Source: Phycisphaerales bacterium
Lineage (GTDB): Bacteria; Planctomycetota; Phycisphaerae; Phycisphaerales; SM1A02
DNA: 48,147 nt
Direction of reading: 5' to 3'
NCBI GenBank assembly: GCA_029260575.1
Contig: JAJDDB010000025.1
Coordinates: 1-48,147, forward strand
Below are positions 31,461-39,487 of the stretch, piece after piece. How positions within the stretch are numbered: position 1 is the first letter of the stretch; every line of letters starts with the position of its first letter. The position numbers were made by a program, and so were the translations under genes. Below the pieces are notes generated by a model. That model saw nothing but the letters and a program-made list of their open reading frames with translations, was not told the DNA's origin and searched no databases.

Positions 31461-33454
31461 TCGAAGCTGAATTGCCTGATGGGACTATCATGGAGTTCCC
31501 TGACGGCACGTCAGATGAAGTTATCCAGAAGACGGTAAAGTCCCGTGTCGGGAGTAAGCCTAAGCCGAGATCCCTAGAGGAGCTGTCCGGTGGGCTCTTA
31601 ACACGACCCGCCTTCGAGATGGCTGGAGGCACGGGTGGCGCTGTCCTCGGTGCTGGGGCTGGTGGTGTCGCTGGTGTCGCTGGTGGCCCTGCTGCGCCTG
31701 CTACGGTCCCTGGGGGCGCTATCGGTGGTGGGTTGATCGGCGGCGGCTTAGGGACCGCGGCAGGCTCACTGCTGTTCGACTCGATTGAAGATGTCTTGCG
31801 GTTCTCGGGGGTCATTGAATCAGAATCCCCCGGCGTTGGCGAGAGATCAATTCAGGCCCTGAGAAGTGGCGCAGAAGACATTGCTTTCGCAGGCGGTGCC
31901 CAAATCGTCGGCAAGGGGCTTGGTGCGGTCAAGCCTGGCATCGGGCGCATCCTAGGATTGAGAAGCGCGGATGTTGACGCGGCGGTAGACGCTGCCGCTG
32001 CGGCTGGAATCCCCGTAGGCGCGGTTGATGTTGGCACGCACACCGGAGGTAGGGTAGTTAGGGGCACGGCGAGGGTTCTAGGTATCTTCCCCTGGATAGG
32101 CGGGCCGTTTCGCAAGAGTGCGGCGGAGAAGGCCGATGTCGTCACTACGAAGTTTGGCGAGATCCTCGACAGCATGGCCCCGAATGCAACGCTCTCCAGT
32201 GATTTAGGGCTGGACATGGCTGAAGCTGCACGAGGCTCCATTAAGGAATTCCGTGACGTTTCCTCTCGCCTGTATGGGAACTTCGAAACGTTGGCTAAGG
32301 ACGCCGGATCTATTGTGCCGACGAACGTTGGCGTGGATGACATTCCGTCAATCAAAGAAGCGGCTCAAACCCTGGTTGACAGGACTGCCGCAGGTAAAAT
32401 CATTCTGGAGGACGGCACGGAGCTTGTCGGCCCCGCCGCGGATGAGATGGGCCAGTTCATAGAGGCTCTGACGAAGCTTCCAGACAACCTGACGATCGCT
32501 CAGTACCGCCAGCTTTCGACCGATCTCAGAGGGTTCATCGGGCTTGCCGGCTCAAACGGCCTGGATGTCTCAAGGTTCGCCACGCTAAAGCAGTCCATGG
32601 AAGGCGCATTAGCCTCTATCGATCCAAATGTAGCGGGTGCAGAGGTTGTAGACGCCCTACAGACAGCCAATTCGTTCTATTCCAAGGGGATCACTCAGTT
32701 CCAAACACCTACTGGCCAGAAGTTCGGCAGGATTGACAGGAACATCTTCCAGCCTGGTCCGGTTAGGCCGGGGACGATCAACGAGGATGAGATTGCCCGA
32801 GTCGCGGTTAATCTGAAGAGCCCGCAGGCGATTGCAGATTTACGTGCATTGGTTGGCGATGATCTGATGGGCCAAGCTGCGAGACGGCACTTCGAAACTG
32901 CCTGGCAGGGGTCTATTAAGTCTGACCCGGCAGGCGACTTGATTGGTTTCAACTGGAAGAAGTTCGGTGATGACGTTGGGCTTACCGGCAAGGGCGAGAA
33001 CGCCGGAGCCCTACAGGAGTTCATTAAGGGTTCGGGAACGGACCTGGATGAGTTGAAGGCATTCGTAGGGGCGGCTAGCAAGGTTCAGGTGCCACAAAGC
33101 GTGAGCACGTTCATTGCTCGCCGTGCTGCACTGGGTGGTTTTTCAGCAGCGCTGGGGGGCGCAGTCGTGGCGGGGCTTATTCCTGGCTCTGCCTTGGGAA
33201 GCGTTGCCGCGGCGCTCTCGGCACGACACGTCACGAAGATCATTTCTGATCCGGCTCAGCTAAGGGCCATGCGCCGGGCTCTCTCGCCAGAAGTCCCGGT
33301 AGCCCAGAGGAGGGCCCTGCTGGGCAGGCTCATAGAGGCGTTTGATGACGAGCCCGACAGTGAGTTCAGGGATAAGCAGATCGACCGTAATCTCACTGAC
33401 ATTCGACAGAACATCTCGTTACCCACTGTGCCGTTGCCGCAAGGAATACAGTAG
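31457..33454 (+). CDS. Large internal virion protein with glycine zipper (665 aa)
   Basis: Begins with IEAELPDGTIMEFPDGTSDE, a short motif shared by the N-termini of many phage ejection proteins. Residues about 55-105 form a glycine/alanine zipper (GGTGGAVLGAGAGGVAGVAG and more). A second hydrophobic patch lies near 550-590 (AALGGFSAALGGAVVAGLIP). Both could cross the host membrane during DNA entry. The rest is helical. Confidence 0.7.
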   Translation: MIEAELPDGTIMEFPDGTSDEVIQKTVKSRVGSKPKPRSLEELSGGLLTRPAFEMAGGTGGAVLGAGAGGVAGVAGGPAAPATVPGGAIGGGLIGGGLGTAAGSLLFDSIEDVLRFSGVIESESPGVGERSIQALRSGAEDIAFAGGAQIVGKGLGAVKPGIGRILGLRSADVDAAVDAAAAAGIPVGAVDVGTHTGGRVVRGTARVLGIFPWIGGPFRKSAAEKADVVTTKFGEILDSMAPNATLSSDLGLDMAEAARGSIKEFRDVSSRLYGNFETLAKDAGSIVPTNVGVDDIPSIKEAAQTLVDRTAAGKIILEDGTELVGPAADEMGQFIEALTKLPDNLTIAQYRQLSTDLRGFIGLAGSNGLDVSRFATLKQSMEGALASIDPNVAGAEVVDALQTANSFYSKGITQFQTPTGQKFGRIDRNIFQPGPVRPGTINEDEIARVAVNLKSPQAIADLRALVGDDLMGQAARRHFETAWQGSIKSDPAGDLIGFNWKKFGDDVGLTGKGENAGALQEFIKGSGTDLDELKAFVGAASKVQVPQSVSTFIARRAALGGFSAALGGAVVAGLIPGSALGSVAAALSARHVTKIISDPAQLRAMRRALSPEVPVAQRRALLGRLIEAFDDEPDSEFRDKQIDRNLTDIRQNISLPTVPLPQGIQ

Positions 33455-34444
33455 ATGCCAAATTCACCTTACACTGAACAGAACGACACTGGGTATAATG
33501 CATCGCCACCCCCGGACGGAGGCGAGCAAACCTCTGCCAATGAAATCACGTGGGCCGGCATCAAGACCAAGTTGGCAGACCCCATCCTGGCGTTTGTCGA
33601 GGCGGTTGACGATGCGGTTGCGGGCGCCTTCGCTAAGGTCATCAACACAGACGCAGATGAAAACAACGCGGTAGCCGGCTCGATTGCCTTCACGTCGAGT
33701 GAGCTAACGATCTCTTCGGGGTCCGTCACGGCGGCAAGGTCTCATCATACAATAGACACAGAAGCCGATGCTGCGTCTGACGACCTCGATACTATCGTGG
33801 TTACAGGGGTGAGCGACGGCGCCCTTTTATTTGTCCGCGCGGAGAACACGGCAAGAACGATTGTCGTCAAACACGGCACGGGAAATATCCAAACCGCCGA
33901 TGGTGCTGATTTCTCAATAGACGATGCGGTCAAGTCCCTGACCCTACAGAGGCGGGGAACGGATTGGCACGAACTCAACCGTTCCGTGGTTCCATCGGAC
34001 AATTACGTTCAGACAGTGAACGTCACTGACGGCGCCGTAGCCACAGGGACCACGACCCTGGCAGCAGACGACTCGATCCCTCAGAATACAGAGGGTGACG
34101 AGTACATGACGCTGGCCATCACCCCGAGCTCGGCCACGAGCCAGCTGGTGATTGAGGTTGTCGCGCTGGTGTCGCCGTCAAACAACAACACCGTCACTGT
34201 TGCTCTGTTTCAGGACGCTACCGCAGGCGCTCTCGCAGGCATCCCGAATGTCATGCTAGCCAGTCAGATGCAGCCAGTGGTCTTCCGGCACGTCATGACT
34301 TCTGGTACAACCATCGCAACAACGTTTAAGGTGCGAGCAGGTGTTAACTCAGCCGCCACGTTGACGTTCAACGGCGTCGGCGCTGCTCGTGTACTGGGAG
34401 GCGTTTGCTCATCTTCAATTACAATCAGAGAAGTCTTAGCCTAG
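33455..34444 (+). CDS. Tail fibre protein (329 aa)
   Basis: The N-terminal segment YTEQNDTGYNASPPPDGGEQ then ITWAGIKTKLADPI is a known virion-attachment start in podovirus fibres. The rest is beta-rich with IVVKHGTGNIQTADG and a jelly-roll-like C-terminus (YMTLAITPSSATSQLVIEVV). It would be the second fibre type beside the 16-19 kb spikes. Confidence 0.65.
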   Translation: MPNSPYTEQNDTGYNASPPPDGGEQTSANEITWAGIKTKLADPILAFVEAVDDAVAGAFAKVINTDADENNAVAGSIAFTSSELTISSGSVTAARSHHTIDTEADAASDDLDTIVVTGVSDGALLFVRAENTARTIVVKHGTGNIQTADGADFSIDDAVKSLTLQRRGTDWHELNRSVVPSDNYVQTVNVTDGAVATGTTTLAADDSIPQNTEGDEYMTLAITPSSATSQLVIEVVALVSPSNNNTVTVALFQDATAGALAGIPNVMLASQMQPVVFRHVMTSGTTIATTFKVRAGVNSAATLTFNGVGAARVLGGVCSSSITIREVLA

Positions 34445-35484
34445 TCTTCCTGCTGCTTCCGGTACTGTACTGGGGCGCCCTGGATCATCCATCAAGCTCC
34501 CCGCGGTGGGCACTGCTCTCCGTAGCACTTCCGATACTGTGGCTTTATTGCAAGCCTCAGTGGAGAAATGTACACTGGCTTGGCGTAATATTCATGCTAT
34601 CGGTCTACGCGACACTCTCATTTGAGCAGTCGTGGCGATTCACCATTCTTGCACTGGCATTTATTCTCGGCACGTCCCTTGAGAGAATTAAGCCTGTCGT
34701 GTGGGCGTTCTTCATTGGAATTATTCTAAACATACCATTTCTGATCTTTCAATTATTTGGCTGGGAAGGCCTGCTGCGAGCGGATGACCCTGGTGGGTTT
34801 TTCTTCAATGGCACTTTCCTGGCCGATGCAGCCGCACTGGCGGCCATCTCGCTCTCTCCCCTACTGCCCCTACCCCTAACGGTCTTGGCTCTCCTGACGG
34901 CCCTGAGCGTCTCCTTAGCCGCAGGCGGAAAGGGTGCCATAGTCGCACTGGGAATGTGTGGGATTGTCGCCATACCTAATAAACCAGCTAAAATAGTTCT
35001 TGCGGTCACAGGTTTATTGTTGTTTACTGCCTTTATCGTATTGTCTGGTTCAAACAGTATCGAGGTTAGAATACCACTATGGGTTAATTCCCTCCTGCTC
35101 ATTGATTTCTTTGGGAGGGACTTCTGGGCATTATATCCAACGGTGCATGATGCGATTCTTCCTACAGATCCAGGGATTTTCGATTCATACGTCCGGCCCA
35201 GAACGGCTCATAATGACATCTTAACTGTTGCGGTTGAATTTGGTATAATAGGTATAGTATCGTTAAGTGCTTTAGTAGTAGGGATCATCACGGGACCAAA
35301 GAAAACGAGAGAAGACTGGTCGGCTTATTATGGTGTTTTGGCATTCGTATTCCTGGGATTGTTTAACTTCCCGCTCTTTACTCCGACGAGCGCGTTTGCT
35401 GCTTTGCTTCTTGGCTATCTCTCTCGGAACTCTGTACTCGTATTCCCTGATCCGCGGCGAATATTTATTCGCTCAGGCAAGTAG
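34405..35484 (+). CDS. O-antigen ligase / polymerase-like membrane protein (359 aa)
   Basis: TTG start with GGGAGG five bases upstream, overlapping the fibre gene by 40 nt. About ten hydrophobic helices are visible. A large periplasmic loop ends in RPRTAHNDILTVAVEFGIIG, the H-N-D...E-x-G signature of the Wzy_C/WaaL family. These enzymes join or polymerise O-antigen or similar glycans on the periplasmic side of the inner membrane. A phage copy could alter the host surface to block other phages. Fold assignment is good; substrate unknown. Confidence 0.75.
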   Translation: MLIFNYNQRSLSLVFLLLPVLYWGALDHPSSSPRWALLSVALPILWLYCKPQWRNVHWLGVIFMLSVYATLSFEQSWRFTILALAFILGTSLERIKPVVWAFFIGIILNIPFLIFQLFGWEGLLRADDPGGFFFNGTFLADAAALAAISLSPLLPLPLTVLALLTALSVSLAAGGKGAIVALGMCGIVAIPNKPAKIVLAVTGLLLFTAFIVLSGSNSIEVRIPLWVNSLLLIDFFGRDFWALYPTVHDAILPTDPGIFDSYVRPRTAHNDILTVAVEFGIIGIVSLSALVVGIITGPKKTREDWSAYYGVLAFVFLGLFNFPLFTPTSAFAALLLGYLSRNSVLVFPDPRRIFIRSGK

Positions 35485-35809
35485 GCTCGCTCAACAGGGC
35501 GATCTTGCCAGGGCTTACATGCTTCACCACCAAGCGGTGGCGCTGTATCCCGGCTCAAGGCAGCGCGAGTCTGTAGCCCAGCTCCACATCGCCCTGCCTG
35601 GGATACACCCTGATCTAGCCAAGGAAGCCTTGGAAAGGGCACTAAAGCATGACCCATTCAGCCCGATTTTATTGTCGCACATGGCATTTCACCAGGTCAG
35701 ACGTAATGACTTGGAAGCAGTTGAGGCTATCCGCGATACGATGGTTAACTTATTCCCAGAACTGGGCGAGACGGCATTTGTAGAACAACTCTTAGAGGAA
35801 GCACGATGA
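35330..35809 (+). CDS. Membrane-anchored TPR-like protein (159 aa)
   Basis: A basic head (LTSRSLLRRARL) and one hydrophobic helix (LLLCFLAISLGTLYSYSLI) are followed by TPR-like repeats (FAQASRLAQQGDLARAYMLH, LAKEALERALKHDPFSPILL). Bacterial O-antigen ligases often carry TPR domains at the C-terminus, so this may be the detached partner of the ligase-like protein. The first 155 nt overlap that gene in another frame, so a later start is possible. Confidence 0.6.
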   Translation: MVFWHSYSWDCLTSRSLLRRARLLLCFLAISLGTLYSYSLIRGEYLFAQASRLAQQGDLARAYMLHHQAVALYPGSRQRESVAQLHIALPGIHPDLAKEALERALKHDPFSPILLSHMAFHQVRRNDLEAVEAIRDTMVNLFPELGETAFVEQLLEEAR

Positions 35810-36108
35810 GATTTATCATTCCTTTCTTAGCCTTGATAGTCCTAGGTATGGCTGTCATCCCCGCCCAAGCCCAGCAGCGAGGGTGTAATAGCAGTCATGA
35901 GGCTGCCGTTCAGTTCCTGGCAAAAACCTACAATGAGGTTGTGATTAGCATGGGACTGGCGAGCACCGGCAACGTCCTTGAAGTACTGTCCAGTGACAGC
36001 GGCTCGTGGTCGATTCTTATTACTGCGCCGAATGGCCGAAGCTGCTTGATAGCCTCTGGTCAGGCGTGGGAGCGACTGCCAGTGATCACCGTGGGTAGCG
36101 ATTCATAG
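35806..36108 (+). CDS. Secreted protein with signal peptide (100 aa)
   Basis: MRFIIPFLALIVLGMAVIPA followed by QAQQ is a Sec signal peptide. The mature 75 residues contain two cysteines and SDSGSWSILITAPNGRSCLI with W near the end. This resembles short secreted proteins of unknown function that are common in Alphaproteobacteria. It forms a coupled block with the ligase and TPR genes. Confidence 0.65.
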   Translation: MRFIIPFLALIVLGMAVIPAQAQQRGCNSSHEAAVQFLAKTYNEVVISMGLASTGNVLEVLSSDSGSWSILITAPNGRSCLIASGQAWERLPVITVGSDS

Positions 36109-36348
36109 ATGGTAGCAGCTAAGTTTGCCCCCAATAAATTACAGTGGGTGGTGATCCTTCTAGGAATAGTTAGCCCAGTCGCGGTGCTGGGCTTTCTGCT
36201 GAGCCTTGAGGCGAGACTTACCAGTCTAGAGACTAAACTTGATTTCATCACCAGATCAGTGTCGGTCGGTATTCTACCGCACGCAGACCGCCGCTTATCT
36301 GTCCTTGAGGAGAGAGTCAGACGACTAGAGGACTTTGTCCCTCGCTAA
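36109..36348 (+). CDS. Membrane coiled-coil protein, first of tandem pair (79 aa)
   Basis: One N-terminal membrane helix (LQWVVILLGIVSPVAVLGFL), then LEARLTSLETKLDFI, GILPHADRRLSV and a final coiled coil. It is a close relative of the 36411 gene. Location before the endolysin suggests a holin or inner-membrane spanin part. Starts directly after the preceding stop. Confidence 0.6.
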   Translation: MVAAKFAPNKLQWVVILLGIVSPVAVLGFLLSLEARLTSLETKLDFITRSVSVGILPHADRRLSVLEERVRRLEDFVPR

Positions 36349-36410
36349 TTCATAGCATTGCCAGAAAGGCTCTGTTCAATTCGGGAGAAGCCCAAACATC
36401 TGGAGATATT

Positions 36411-36668
36411 ATGCCCGAACCTAGGGCACCAAATTACAAACTACAATGGACTGCGATAGCTCTCGCAATTTTAAGTCCAGTCGCGGTTCTCACATTTCTC
36501 TTAAACCTAGAAGCCAGACTCACCCGCTTAGAGACCACTACTGGGTTTATCGCGGCATCGATTAGTGATGGGATTCTGCCTAACGCAGATCGTCGGCTAT
36601 CGGTGGCTGAGGATCAGATTAGGCGCCTACAAAGGCTGATGCCGAGGTCGTCTTATGAGGAGAATTAA
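36411..36668 (+). CDS. Membrane coiled-coil protein, second of tandem pair (85 aa)
   Basis: Shares LQW, SPVAVL-FLL-LEARLT-LET, GILP-ADRRLSV and a C-terminal coiled coil with the preceding gene. The membrane helix is followed by a periplasmic heptad region. It overlaps the endolysin start by 14 nt. Candidate holin or i-spanin; the duplicated pair may have split these roles. Confidence 0.6.
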   Translation: MPEPRAPNYKLQWTAIALAILSPVAVLTFLLNLEARLTRLETTTGFIAASISDGILPNADRRLSVAEDQIRRLQRLMPRSSYEEN

Positions 36669-37056
36669 CCTCATTGTTATCCACTGCTCGGCCACGCCGC
36701 CAGACATGGACGTTGGGGCAGACGAGATAGCCCGTTGGCATATCAAGAGAAAGTTCCGCACAATAGGCTACCACTACGTCATTCGCAGAAGCGGATTGGT
36801 GGAGAAGGGCAGACCCATTGCAGAGCAGGGCGCACACGTCAGGGGCCACAACAAACACTCAATCGGAATCTGCCTTGTTGGAGGACTAAACGAAGCCAGA
36901 AAGCCATATTGTAACTATACTGCGGCTCAGTGGGAGTCACTGGACACGCTCGTTACTAGCTTGTCTGTGCGCTTCTTTGACGCTAAGATAGTTGGTCACA
37001 GAGATCTAGCCAAGAAGGCATGCCCGTGCTTTGACGTGGCAGCCTGGCGCAACTAG
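36655..37056 (+). CDS. Endolysin, N-acetylmuramoyl-L-alanine amidase, T7-lysozyme type (133 aa)
   Basis: All key residues of T7 lysozyme are present at matching spacing: zinc ligands His10 (VIHCSAT), His115 (VGHRDLAKKACPC) and Cys123, plus catalytic Tyr39 and Lys121. The enzyme cuts the amide bond between MurNAc and the stem peptide. There is no signal peptide, so it needs a holin. The T7 protein also inhibits RNA polymerase; no phage RNA polymerase gene is seen here. Confidence 0.9.
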   Translation: MRRINLIVIHCSATPPDMDVGADEIARWHIKRKFRTIGYHYVIRRSGLVEKGRPIAEQGAHVRGHNKHSIGICLVGGLNEARKPYCNYTAAQWESLDTLVTSLSVRFFDAKIVGHRDLAKKACPCFDVAAWRN

Positions 37057-37066
37057 GAGATTATTA

Positions 37067-37237
37067 ATGTTCTCGGGTAAGAAGACATACGCTGTATCGG
37101 TCTTGTTCCTTGCTTATGCAGGGCTTGGCTTTTTCATTGGTGAGATTGACGGCGCAGAGGCGGCTAAGCTGGTTCTAGAGGGCGGTGGATTTGCTGCGCT
37201 ACGAGCGGGTGTCGCACAGCGCATAGGACTGTCATGA
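37067..37237 (+). CDS. Small membrane protein, holin candidate (56 aa)
   Basis: MFSGKKTYAVSVLFLAYAGL begins a hydrophobic helix, then a short acidic loop and a second weakly hydrophobic helix. The ATG at 37067 is used; the longer frame overlaps the endolysin. Size, charge at both ends and place directly after the endolysin suit a holin. Confidence 0.5.
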   Translation: MFSGKKTYAVSVLFLAYAGLGFFIGEIDGAEAAKLVLEGGGFAALRAGVAQRIGLS

Positions 37238-37281
37238 TCGGCGGCGGCACTGGTCCGTTCTTAGAGGGGTACGGCGGATGA
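37234..37281 (+). CDS. Possible glycine-rich coupling micropeptide (15 aa)
   Basis: ATG 37234 overlaps the preceding stop by ATGA, and its own stop overlaps the next ATG at 37278 by ATGA. The product would be MIGGGTGPFLEGYGG. It fills an otherwise non-coding gap exactly, so it may keep ribosomes moving between the two lysis genes. Confidence 0.4.
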   Translation: MIGGGTGPFLEGYGG

Positions 37282-37559
37282 AGGCCCTCCTCATTGGAAC
37301 TGCACTGATCCTAGCAGGCTGTGCAGGATCACAGTCACAACAGCTCCTGAGTGCCTGTGAGGGGCACGACACGTTTGTCCGTGCAATGGCACCCCAAGCA
37401 GCCGTAGGCGCTCTCACGCAGCGCCAGGTGGACGCTGTGACCCAATCCATTGCGGTGGCGGATTCGATATGCAACGGAACGGCACAGAACTACTCGACCG
37501 CTCTCTCCGTCATGGAAGCTGAGTTGTTGAGAATGGTTATCGTAGGAGGTGAGCAATGA
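37278..37559 (+). CDS. Lipoprotein, outer-membrane spanin candidate (93 aa)
   Basis: MKALLIGTALILAGC is a lipoprotein signal with lipobox LAGC. The mature part is short and helical with two more cysteines. In a lysis cassette next to an endolysin and small membrane proteins, a small lipoprotein is most likely an o-spanin or a spanin-like protein. Confidence 0.6.
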   Translation: MKALLIGTALILAGCAGSQSQQLLSACEGHDTFVRAMAPQAAVGALTQRQVDAVTQSIAVADSICNGTAQNYSTALSVMEAELLRMVIVGGEQ

Positions 37560-37750
37560 CAGTATCAGCAGCTACAGCAGCATCATTAGTCTCGCTGGCA
37601 ATCTATGCCATGGATCAAGTCCGCCTCCATCAGGCCGGAGAGATCACTGACGAGGAACTACAGTCTCGTTGGGATGCACTCCAAGTCAGGCGCAACGACA
37701 CAAGGGGCATCTGGGCTGATGCCCGCGCCCAGGGTGGCTATAGTGGGTAA
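37556..37750 (+). CDS. Small hypothetical protein of lysis cassette (64 aa)
   Basis: MTVSAATAASLVSLAIYAMD starts a short amphipathic helix, then EITDEELQSRWDALQVRRND. A possible membrane-associated helix is followed by a charged tail. ATGA overlap with the lipoprotein gene. Role unknown. Confidence 0.55.
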   Translation: MTVSAATAASLVSLAIYAMDQVRLHQAGEITDEELQSRWDALQVRRNDTRGIWADARAQGGYSG

Positions 37751-38162
37751 GTTCATTGATTCTAGCCCGCTCCTAGTGCGAATGATTCTCATCATCGCCG
37801 TTCTGTTGGCCATCTTCTGGGTTGCCGGCGCACGTGCTGATCACAATGGCCCAGCCCATAGGGACTCATGGACCATCGCAGGGGTATGTGACGCTCCGGA
37901 ATACATGCGAACCATTATGAACGAGCCCACCCGTGCCGGCAGGCGAATGGGCTTCATGGCCTCGGTAGCCACTGGGCTGTGCAGAGACGATATCATTACG
38001 ATAGACAGCGGCTGCACGCTAGAGACGGCTGAGGATCATCCAATGGGGCTATGGCGGCTGTACCGCGTGGTGTCATCTTTGGGGGAAACGTTCTTTGCAG
38101 CGATGGACTCCCGCAACCCCTTTGCTAATGAGGTTGAGGCGTGGTCAGACGGTATCTGTTAG
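37743..38162 (+). CDS. Secreted or membrane-anchored protein (139 aa)
   Basis: The GTG at 37743 overlaps the previous stop; an ATG at 37782 is an alternative. MILIIAVLLAIFWVAGARA forms a signal peptide or anchor. The mature part has cysteines in GVCDAPEYM, GLCRDD, SGCTLE and the final DGIC, so disulphides are likely. Last gene of the late operon. Role unknown. Confidence 0.55.
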   Translation: MGKFIDSSPLLVRMILIIAVLLAIFWVAGARADHNGPAHRDSWTIAGVCDAPEYMRTIMNEPTRAGRRMGFMASVATGLCRDDIITIDSGCTLETAEDHPMGLWRLYRVVSSLGETFFAAMDSRNPFANEVEAWSDGIC

Positions 38163-38362
38163 CTCTCAATCACGTTGAGAGTTCCTGATTTGGTCACGCA
38201 GAACTCGTAGTTCCCGGTGGGGTCGTTGATCTCACCGGACTCCTGGCCAAGAGAGACGCGGCTCTCGGCTTTCATAAGAGCCTGAGCACATCCACGGAAG
38301 TTGTCAGAGTACGTGAACAGAGATGCCTTGTTCATGAACTTGCTTGCAGCCTTGCTGGTCAT
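38159..38362 (-). CDS. Small hypothetical protein (67 aa)
   Basis: MTSKAASKFMNKASLFTYSD and GNYEFCVTKSGTLNVIES. Basic start and beta-rich end. Last gene of the leftward operon; ATGA overlap with the HNH gene upstream. No family recognised. Confidence 0.5.
   Translation of the reverse strand: MTSKAASKFMNKASLFTYSDNFRGCAQALMKAESRVSLGQESGEINDPTGNYEFCVTKSGTLNVIES
38163..38181. terminator. Hairpin between convergent operons, possible terminator
   Basis: CTCTCAA-TCACG-TTGAGAG is a perfect 7-bp hairpin between the ends of the rightward late and leftward early operons, overlapping the last codons of the 38159 gene. Neither side has a strong T-run, so intrinsic termination is uncertain. Confidence 0.3.
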
Positions 38363-38694
38363 TTCGCCCTCTTTTCAAAACCTCTGCTGGGGATCTTCCG
38401 TTTGATCCGTGGCTTATTCTCCCCCCGCAACCGCCTGACCTTGGCGATGCGATGCTTAGAGCTGCCGGCGCTAGTGGCCTTACTGCCATTGGTGATTTTG
38501 GCATGGCACTCAGAATGGCTGTAACGCCAGTTCTCTGGTTCGTCTGAGCCTTCCAGTGCTAGCTCTAAGACATGCTCCCTCTCGATCTTCTCCCCCACCA
38601 CGAATGCAGTCCTGCAACGAAAACAGGGGATCACTGCGCCTTGACCTAGTAGGACGGTCAGGACTTGTCCCTCAGTGGCGCGTCTGCGGGTCAT
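38359..38694 (-). CDS. HNH endonuclease (111 aa)
   Basis: CFRCRTAF supplies one metal pair. EREHVLELALEGSDEPENWR has the conserved histidine of the HNH core. YSHSECHAKITNG supplies the last HNH histidine and a cysteine. The tail is basic (KHRIAKVRRLRGENKPRIKR). Such small HNH proteins either aid DNA packaging or act as nicking or homing enzymes. It is far from the terminase genes. Confidence 0.75.
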   Translation of the reverse strand: MTRRRATEGQVLTVLLGQGAVIPCFRCRTAFVVGEKIEREHVLELALEGSDEPENWRYSHSECHAKITNGSKATSAGSSKHRIAKVRRLRGENKPRIKRKIPSRGFEKRAK

Positions 38695-39026
38695 CTCGTC
38701 AGGCTTCTTCTGCTGCTTTCTTCCGTTTGGCGGGCCGAGGCCAGTGCCTGATAGTTTGAATATTTAGCCCTGGCCCTCTGCGCGGCATTGCGTGCGATGA
38801 CCTCACCTTGAATGTGTACCTGCCACTCAGGGCGAGCTCGCGCTACCTCCTTGCAGATCCCAATCGCATTCCCCGAGTCCTTTGCCTCCAGCATCATTCT
38901 GGAGAGCAATATTTCCCCGTGCTTTTCGAGTTGATCGGCCACGAGCTGAGCCTGCGTCCATTCCTCGGCAGCAGCCTCTAGCCCGTGGTAGATGTGGTTG
39001 GGATCGTATAGGTTGGTGAGATCCAT
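38691..39026 (-). CDS. Helical early protein (111 aa)
   Basis: The real start is MDLTNLYDPNHIYHGLEAAA at 39026, in a TAATG overlap with the HNH gene upstream. Strongly helical: EWTQAQLVADQLEKHGEILL then a C-terminal helix rich in Ala, Arg and Gln. Similar short helical proteins occur beside phage recombination genes. Role unknown. Confidence 0.6.
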   Translation of the reverse strand: MDLTNLYDPNHIYHGLEAAAEEWTQAQLVADQLEKHGEILLSRMMLEAKDSGNAIGICKEVARARPEWQVHIQGEVIARNAAQRARAKYSNYQALASARQTEESSRRSLTR

Positions 39027-39442
39027 TATTTGTATCCTGCATGGTGTCGGTGGTGACACCTGACACACAGCCACATCACGTCCAGCGGCCTTGAATAGTC
39101 TTCGTGGTGCCCTTGCACCTTCGTCTTCCCACATTTTTCACAAGAAGTTCTCTGAACTCGCCCCCTCCGAACTGCGTAGGCGAGAGCCCCCTGAGCCTTG
39201 CGTTTGTGCGGGTTTTCTTTGGCCCACTTATCTGCCACAGCCCTGGAACGTGCCTTCCTTGCGGGGTCTGCATGATACCTACGCCTATCATATTCACGAA
39301 CGCTGTCATTCTCTTCTCGATGCTTACGGACATCTCGTTTGGTGCACTCCTTGCACTTTCCGAGATGTCCGTCGCCCATACTTGGGTGAGCGTAAAAATC
39401 ACCCATAGGCTTCTCTAGCCCACATTTGAAGCACACCTTCAT
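39026..39442 (-). CDS. HNH-type zinc-finger nuclease (138 aa)
   Basis: The N-terminal zinc knuckle CFKCGLEKPMGDFYAH with CKEC is followed by a basic helix. The C-terminal SCEKCGKTKVQGHHEDYSRP and WLCVRCHHRHHAG give the His-His core with two CxxC pairs of HNH proteins. It is the second HNH gene within 1 kb. Likely a homing or nicking endonuclease. Confidence 0.75.
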   Translation of the reverse strand: MKVCFKCGLEKPMGDFYAHPSMGDGHLGKCKECTKRDVRKHREENDSVREYDRRRYHADPARKARSRAVADKWAKENPHKRKAQGALAYAVRRGRVQRTSCEKCGKTKVQGHHEDYSRPLDVMWLCVRCHHRHHAGYK

Positions 39443-39487
39443 GCCTATCTCCCAAGTCTTTCGACTCTATTCTAAGGGAAGACAGGT

